Of a stretch of DNA of 64,000 bases, positions 59,576-64,000 are shown piece after piece (position 1 is the stretch's first letter; every line of letters begins with the position of its first letter). This DNA comes from Blautia parvula. Lineage in GTDB: Bacteria; Bacillota; Clostridia; Lachnospirales; Lachnospiraceae. The notes below the pieces were generated by a model. That model saw only the letters and a list, made by a program, of their open reading frames with translations, made no database searches and was not told the origin of the DNA. The DNA lies in contig NZ_CP084061.1 of the NCBI RefSeq assembly GCF_020215665.1, positions 1 through 64,000 of the forward strand, written 5' to 3'. A program made the translations under genes and the position numbers.

Positions 59576-62500
59576 TTATGATTTCTTCATTTTACGGCGT
59601 TTGTAAAGATATGTTCCAGCCAGTCCACCAGCAGACGCAAGCAACATCACGACAAATGCCATTACATTTGTACTGTCGCCCGTTTTGGGACTGTCGCTAG
59701 GCTTATTTGGCTTTTCTGGTGTCTGTGGTGTTTCGGGTTTCTCTGGTTCTTCTGGGACTTCTGGCTTTTCCTTAAAGGTAATCGTCTGTCCCTCGTCCTC
59801 AATGTCTTTATGTTCGGTAACTTTCTTCGGCTCGTCTGGATTGCTGAAATCGTACAATTCCTCAAAAGTTACAAGCTGTTTGCCGTCAAGAGAAGTAGCG
59901 TCAAAGGTAAAGGCAACTTCCACTTTCATAGTTTCGCTATCAGCGGTAAAAGTGTAATCACTTTCCACACGTTTTCCATTGATAAGAAGTTCTGCATTTT
60001 CTTCTTTCAATATCTGCCAGCCCACAAGTTTATACTGTGTACCGACTTCCAAGCCCTCTAAGGTTACAGTATCAATGATTGTAACGTCTTTTCCAGCTTC
60101 AAGCTCTTTGTTGCCGTCCTTATTGGTAGCAGTCGTATGAATTTTGATGATACGCTCTGTGATAAGTACCGTCTGTCCGTCGTCCTCAATGTCTTTGTGT
60201 TCCGCAACTTTTACGGGTTCGTCTGGATTGCTCAAATCGTATAATTCCTCGAATGTTACCAGATTTTTACCGCCAAGCTCGGACGCATTGAATGTATAGG
60301 CAATTTCCACTTTCATTTCTTCATCATCAGCGACAAAGGTATAATCGTTTTCAACACGTTTCCCGTCAATGATAAGCTCGGCGTTTTCTTCCTTTAACAT
60401 CTGCCAGCCTTTGAGCTGATATTTTGTGCCTTTGGTAAGTCCGTCTAATTTTACAGTATCTACAATCGTGATTTCTTTTCCAGCAAGGATAGTCTTTTCG
60501 CCGTCCTTGCTGGTCGCTGTGGTATGGATAGAGATTTCTTTTTCGTATTCATCAGTTAAAGTCCCTAAATCAATCACAAGGTTATTTCTTGATACCACGA
60601 TTTCAAAAGGCGGGATAAGCTCAAAGCCTTTGTTGCTTTCACATTTCAATTCTTCAATGATGTAAGTATCATAAAGTAATGCACCCTTGCTGTCGTCTGG
60701 TTCAGAAGTCCCAAACCATACACCGTCCTCGCTGGTCTGTCCTTTGTTGGTATTGTGCTTATGGGAAGCCCAGTCAGCAGAAGTGGAGAATTGCCCGTTA
60801 TCATCAGTTACCACAACATGACTTTCTCCCGTCGTCTTGCTTGTGATCCGAAAGGGAACATCAGCAAGACGCTTGTGTGTACCTGCACCGATTTTTATGC
60901 CCTCAATATCTCCACGCTTAATCTGATTGTAGATAGAATGGGCTTTGTCGGTTAAGTCCACGATTTTTCCATTTTCTGTAATTGTAAAATCAATCTGTTT
61001 TGCACCGTCAGTTAAGTAACCGTTGGGAGCTTCACTTTCAACGATACGGAATTTTCCATAAGGTAAGAGGTCAGAAGAAGTAGAAGCGATACCCTCAATA
61101 TCTGTACGAATAGTTTTTACGACTTCATTTTTCTTGTATAGCTTGCCCTCAACCAAAACAGAATTATCATTTAAGGAAATGATGTCAAAGGCAGTATCTT
61201 TCAAAGTGGCACTTCCTTGTGGCTTTGTATCGCCCGTTTCTAAATCTCGTTTCTGAATTTTGACACCGCCACGGATAACTTTGTCAGATACGGAAAACTG
61301 GTTACTTCCAGATAGTACGGCAAGGTCGCCGTCCTCGGTAATTTGTGTTACATATAAGCCCTTAATCTGTTCGGACTTATCGCCAGCCTGCATATATGCA
61401 CCGTCTAACAAGTAGCCGTTTGGAGCTTTCGTTTCCTCAACGGTTAGCGTTCCAAGTGGAAGAACTGCTTTGCCGTCCTGCATATAGAAGCTGTCGCCAG
61501 ACACCTTGTAAGCGTCCGCTAATTTTGTGATGTAGTGGGTTGTTCCGTCGCTGTCTGTTTCAGAGATTGTCTTTGTAACCCATGTACGAGTAGCTTCGGC
61601 AGGGAGATTGTCTTTCTCATAGAAGCCTGCATAATACTTCCATGTAAATTCCGCACCTGCTAAAGAAGCGTTTCCCTGCGGATTGACTTTCTGTGTTTCC
61701 ATATCAATCTTGAAAAGCTCAATCAAAGTGTCTGTTACTTTTGGTGTATCTGATACTTTCAAAGTCGCTGTCTTTCCAGCTTCAACCTTTAAGGAATATA
61801 CAGTTTTATCTACTTTATATCCTGCTGGTGCGGATAATTCCTTGATATAGACTATGCCTGCTTTTACCTCTGCAACATCTGTATTTCCGTTTTCATCAGT
61901 CGTAAGGGTGGCAAGCTGTTTTGTGCAGTCCTTATCAGCAAAGACACCGTAAGTTGCACCAGCGATTGAGTAATTCCCGTTACCGTCTGTAATGCTGGCA
62001 TTACTGGAAACCTTTTGCAGTTTCGCTTTTCCGACATTCAGTTTCGCCCAGAATTGTCCCAATTCCTGCCCCTCGCCAGAGTAGATATAACCGCCACATT
62101 CATAGCGTCCTTTATTTTCTTTGACAAAGGCTCTTGCACCAGAGAAAACTTCGTCCTGTGTTGCCTTTGGAATTTCATCATAAGAAGCTCGCACGTTATC
62201 ACATTGCCAGCCAAGATGTACGCTCAATCTCTGCCAGACAACACATTGTTCCAACAGATAAACTTGTTTATAGTTCAATTCCTTGTGAGCTTCGCCATAC
62301 TGTTTGACATACTCTAAGGATAACGCCACATCTGAAATCTGGTCGGCACTCATGCGTGAGCTTGCGTCAGCTCTGGTCTTGTAGCCGTTCTTAAAATCTG
62401 TATTGATGTCAATACAGTAAGCGTCCTCTCCCTCAACGGTCAAATGTCCCTCATTAAAGGTAGAACCAATCGAACCGTCATTCATTACTTTTTCAACGAT

Positions 62501-62629
62501 ACCGACACGCTCTTTTGACTCAGTCCAGTATTGTTTACTTTCTGCATGAACGGGTGTAGTCGGTAAAGCAGTAACGACAGTTGCAAGAGCTAAGAAGCCC
62601 GTACACAATCGTTTCCATGTCTTTTTCAT
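59576..62629 (-). CDS. Thioester/VaFE-repeat sortase-anchored adhesin
   Basis: The 1017-residue protein has a signal peptide (1-29, ending VHAES). A thioester domain follows, with Cys in DAYCIDIN and Gln in LLEQCVVWQRL, a pair that can bond covalently to host surfaces. Several SpaA/Cna-B-type isopeptide domains come next (GYLLDGA, YLTDGAK), then two VaFE repeats (TSKDGEKTILAGKEITIVDT and TNKDGNKELEAGKDVTIIDT). The end is a Pro/Glu-rich wall spacer and SPKTGD, a hydrophobic span and basic tail. I start at the ATG at 62629 after AAAGGAGC. It is a surface adhesin carried by the ICE, perhaps aiding mating-pair contact. Confidence 0.9.
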   Translation of the reverse strand: MKKTWKRLCTGFLALATVVTALPTTPVHAESKQYWTESKERVGIVEKVMNDGSIGSTFNEGHLTVEGEDAYCIDINTDFKNGYKTRADASSRMSADQISDVALSLEYVKQYGEAHKELNYKQVYLLEQCVVWQRLSVHLGWQCDNVRASYDEIPKATQDEVFSGARAFVKENKGRYECGGYIYSGEGQELGQFWAKLNVGKAKLQKVSSNASITDGNGNYSIAGATYGVFADKDCTKQLATLTTDENGNTDVAEVKAGIVYIKELSAPAGYKVDKTVYSLKVEAGKTATLKVSDTPKVTDTLIELFKIDMETQKVNPQGNASLAGAEFTWKYYAGFYEKDNLPAEATRTWVTKTISETDSDGTTHYITKLADAYKVSGDSFYMQDGKAVLPLGTLTVEETKAPNGYLLDGAYMQAGDKSEQIKGLYVTQITEDGDLAVLSGSNQFSVSDKVIRGGVKIQKRDLETGDTKPQGSATLKDTAFDIISLNDNSVLVEGKLYKKNEVVKTIRTDIEGIASTSSDLLPYGKFRIVESEAPNGYLTDGAKQIDFTITENGKIVDLTDKAHSIYNQIKRGDIEGIKIGAGTHKRLADVPFRITSKTTGESHVVVTDDNGQFSTSADWASHKHNTNKGQTSEDGVWFGTSEPDDSKGALLYDTYIIEELKCESNKGFELIPPFEIVVSRNNLVIDLGTLTDEYEKEISIHTTATSKDGEKTILAGKEITIVDTVKLDGLTKGTKYQLKGWQMLKEENAELIIDGKRVENDYTFVADDEEMKVEIAYTFNASELGGKNLVTFEELYDLSNPDEPVKVAEHKDIEDDGQTVLITERIIKIHTTATNKDGNKELEAGKDVTIIDTVTLEGLEVGTQYKLVGWQILKEENAELLINGKRVESDYTFTADSETMKVEVAFTFDATSLDGKQLVTFEELYDFSNPDEPKKVTEHKDIEDEGQTITFKEKPEVPEEPEKPETPQTPEKPNKPSDSPKTGDSTNVMAFVVMLLASAGGLAGTYLYKRRKMKKS

Positions 62630-62674
62630 AAATCTAATGCTCCTTTCATTTTGGGTAATAAAATAGCCGTCCAA

Positions 62675-62697
62675 TAAGAACGACTGAAAATAGAAAA
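62675..62697 (-). repeat. Short hairpin upstream of the adhesin gene
   Basis: GGAACG and CGTTCC pair over a short AT-rich loop in the leader region. It could attenuate adhesin transcription, but no clear T-tract was confirmed on the coding strand. Confidence 0.4.
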
Positions 62698-62819
62698 GGA
62701 ACGTCATTTTAGGCGTTCCATAGTCTATGAAATATTCAATTTTTTCTTGTTTTAATACTGATGTGCTGTACCATATCTTTGCATATCTAGGAAAACCTGC
62801 GTATCAAGGCTCATTCGTT

Positions 62820-62840
62820 AGTAGTAAATAAGTAGTAAAT
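62820..62840. repeat. Right arm-type Int binding sites (DR-2 like)
   Basis: AGTAGTAAAT occurs twice separated by A, matching the left pair at 30793-30813 except for that base. About 80 bases from the right end. Confidence 0.8.
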
Positions 62841-62909
62841 TGATGTGTTTGTTTCCTTGAAAATGCTGATAGATACTGTGTTTTAGCGGATAATCAGATT
62901 TTTATTGTG

Positions 62910-62924
62910 TTTTTATCAAAAAAA
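62910..62924. repeat. ICE right junction (coupling sequence)
   Basis: TTTTTATCAAAAAAA pairs with the left junction copy; GATAATCAGA lies just inside. The prophage sequence resumes immediately afterwards with the ribosome site of the lysis cassette. Confidence 0.75.
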
Positions 62925-62947
62925 TCATGAAAGCGAGGAACTTACAT

Positions 62948-63205
62948 GTGACAGAATGGGAAGTATTTGGCGTTATTGTCGCTCTTATAGCCTTTGCAAT
63001 ATCCATAGGGACGCCAATAGTGAAGCTAAACACATCAATCACCCGGTTAATTGACCGGTTAAATATGCTGGATGAGGGGATGGATGAACTGACAGCCAGA
63101 AATAGCAAATCCCATGAGAGGCTGTGGAAGCACAATGAAGAGCAGGATGATAAGCTGCATGACCACGAAACACGAATCACTATATTAGAGAAAAAGGAGA
63201 AATGA
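62948..63205 (+). CDS. Phage membrane-anchored coiled-coil protein
   Basis: The 85-residue product, read from the GTG at 62948 after GCGAGGAA (VTEWEVFGVIVALIAFAISI), has one membrane span and a coiled-coil tail (HERLWKHNEEQDDKLHDHET). Such proteins commonly precede the holin in Clostridial phages and may be holin-associated. An ATG at 62927 is in frame but lies before the ribosome site. Its stop overlaps the holin start. Confidence 0.8.
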   Translation: MTEWEVFGVIVALIAFAISIGTPIVKLNTSITRLIDRLNMLDEGMDELTARNSKSHERLWKHNEEQDDKLHDHETRITILEKKEK

Positions 63206-63513
63206 ACATGGATTTAAGCTTTTTGACAAACTACATTAACCCGGTAATTTTGGGCATCTGCTTGTTAGTGGGGTATGTGATCAAGACCGCGATACCGGCA
63301 ATCAAAAATAGGTACATCCCACTTGCCGCTCTTACGATGGGCACCATTATTGCAATACTTATCAACATGAGCAGTGGCATTAATGCAGAGGTGATTATAA
63401 GCGGTATGACTTCAGGTTTGGCAAGTACGGGCCTTTATGAAATGCTGCGAAATTTGGTTGATAAAGACGGAAAGAAAAAAGCAGAAAATGGACCAGGAGA
63501 AGAGGGCGAGTAA
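63202..63513 (+). CDS. Holin
   Basis: The 103-residue protein has hydrophobic spans near 12-30, 40-55 and 60-80, and a charged C-terminal tail ending GPGEEGE, matching the Hol44-type phage holin family. It forms membrane lesions that release the endolysin at a set time. AAGGAGAA precedes the ATG, which overlaps the previous stop. Confidence 0.88.
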   Translation: MNMDLSFLTNYINPVILGICLLVGYVIKTAIPAIKNRYIPLAALTMGTIIAILINMSSGINAEVIISGMTSGLASTGLYEMLRNLVDKDGKKKAENGPGEEGE

Positions 63514-63540
63514 TCGCTCTCTTTTTATGAAAGGAGCAAT

Positions 63541-64000
63541 ATGGGCGTATTGATAATGGGCAGGGCATCTGCATCCGTGAAGCAGATGCAAAAATATATC
63601 AAGAGTAAAAATCCAGGTGTGGAACAGACCGTACTGGATATGATACCGCTATATCTGACAGAGGGTGAAGTAGAGGGAGTAAAAGGAGATATAGCATTTG
63701 CGCAATCATGTTTGGAGACAGGAAATTTTACCTTCGCCGGATCTGCAGTCAACCTGAGGCAGAATAATTTTTGCGGAATGGGTGTGATGAAAAATGGAGA
63801 GAAAGGTAACAATTTTCCCAGCCCACAATTGGGAATCCGCGCACAGGTCCAGCACCTAAAAGCCTATGCCTGTAACCAACCGCTTAAACAGGGATGTGTA
63901 GACCCGCGTTTTCATTTCGTGAAGCGCGGGATGGCGGAATATGTGGAGTGGCTGGGAATACAAGAAAATCCGAATCACACAGGATGGGCGGCAGGTAAAG
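63541..64000 (+). CDS. Endolysin, glucosaminidase type (partial)
   Basis: The frame begins MGVLIMGRASASVKQMQKYI after AAAGGAGC and is open to the window edge (153 residues). The segment AFAQSCLETGNFTFAGSAVN then LRQNNFCGMG matches the N-acetylglucosaminidase (lysozyme-like) domain with the catalytic Glu in ETGN. It degrades peptidoglycan for lysis. Any cell-wall-binding C-terminus lies outside the window. Confidence 0.85.
   Translation, partial: MGVLIMGRASASVKQMQKYIKSKNPGVEQTVLDMIPLYLTEGEVEGVKGDIAFAQSCLETGNFTFAGSAVNLRQNNFCGMGVMKNGEKGNNFPSPQLGIRAQVQHLKAYACNQPLKQGCVDPRFHFVKRGMAEYVEWLGIQENPNHTGWAAGK

Larger units (their letters stand above)
30649..62917. mobile_element. Tn916-family integrative conjugative element
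   Basis: Backbone genes occur in Tn916 order: int and xis at the left end, orf8 and orf7, cargo at the tet(M) position, then orf13 to orf17, orf18 (ArdA), orf19, relaxase, oriT, FtsK-like orf21, orf22 and orf23. Arm-type Int sites with AGTAGTAAAT lie near both ends. Cargo is a lantibiotic-immunity operon, a second mixed block, a hydrolase, a DUF3784-type protein, an IS91-like element and a large surface adhesin. Ends are placed to within a few bases from the coupling sequence. Length is about 32.3 kb. Confidence 0.93.
62918..64000 (+). mobile_element. Prophage, right part (lysis genes)
   Basis: Three overlapping or tightly spaced plus-strand genes (coiled-coil membrane protein, holin, endolysin) match the composition and style of the left prophage part. 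They are the genes expected directly after tail fibres. The endolysin runs off the window. Confidence 0.9.

Noticed and set aside
1-64000. CRISPR arrays, rRNA or complete tRNA genes
   Set aside because: No regularly spaced direct repeats and no rRNA or cloverleaf sequence were found on either strand.

Overview
The window looks like the chromosome of a gut Firmicute of the Lachnospiraceae/Clostridia type. The reasons are strong AGGAGG-type ribosome sites, TTG and GTG starts, a Gram-positive LexA box, siphophage genes of Clostridial style, and a Tn916-family conjugative element carrying a sortase-anchored adhesin. No rRNA, tRNA or CRISPR array was seen.

The layout is nested. (1) Positions 1-30648 and 62918-64000 are the two halves of one siphophage-like prophage, read left to right. 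It runs from the end of a replisome organizer and a DnaC-type loader, through small early genes and an ArpU-like late regulator, to a roughly 400-nt structured RNA. Next come an SOS-promoter two-gene cargo module and a small peptide/repressor locus. The late genes follow: terminase, portal, MuF-type capsid protein with a toxin-like tail and probable immunity gene, Prp protease, scaffold, major capsid, connectors, tail tube with a -1 frameshift signal, chaperones, tape measure, baseplate and fibres. The right half holds a coiled-coil membrane protein, holin and endolysin. (2) Between the halves sits a Tn916-like integrative conjugative element (ICE) of about 32.3 kb (30649-62917). It is bounded by a T-rich/A-rich coupling sequence and by internal copies of the Int arm site AGTAGTAAAT. 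(3) Inside the ICE an IS91-like two-gene element (about 55997-58446) interrupts the stretch between the FtsK-like gene and orf22.

The most striking system is at the end of the prophage fibre region (28222-30588). Four alternative C-terminal modules of a lectin-like receptor-binding protein lie in alternating orientation. Each starts at the same 23-bp site, and a tyrosine recombinase is encoded between them. This reads as a phage shufflon that would swap receptor specificity by inversion. A hairpin sequesters the ribosome site of the recombinase. The ICE has inserted in the T-tract of the terminator closing this locus, moving the lysis genes 32 kb away.

The ICE has the conserved Tn916 backbone: int, xis, orf7/8, orf13-orf23 including CwlT-like hydrolase, VirB4-like ATPase, two ArdA proteins, MobT-type relaxase, oriT and TcpA. 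The usual tet(M) position holds instead a lantibiotic-immunity operon (LanFEG transporter, NisI-like lipoprotein, NisRK-type two-component system) and a second cargo block. A fragment of the 3' end of orf13 lies between them. A thioester/VaFE surface protein is encoded near the right end. Several cargo genes are decayed by frameshift or truncation.
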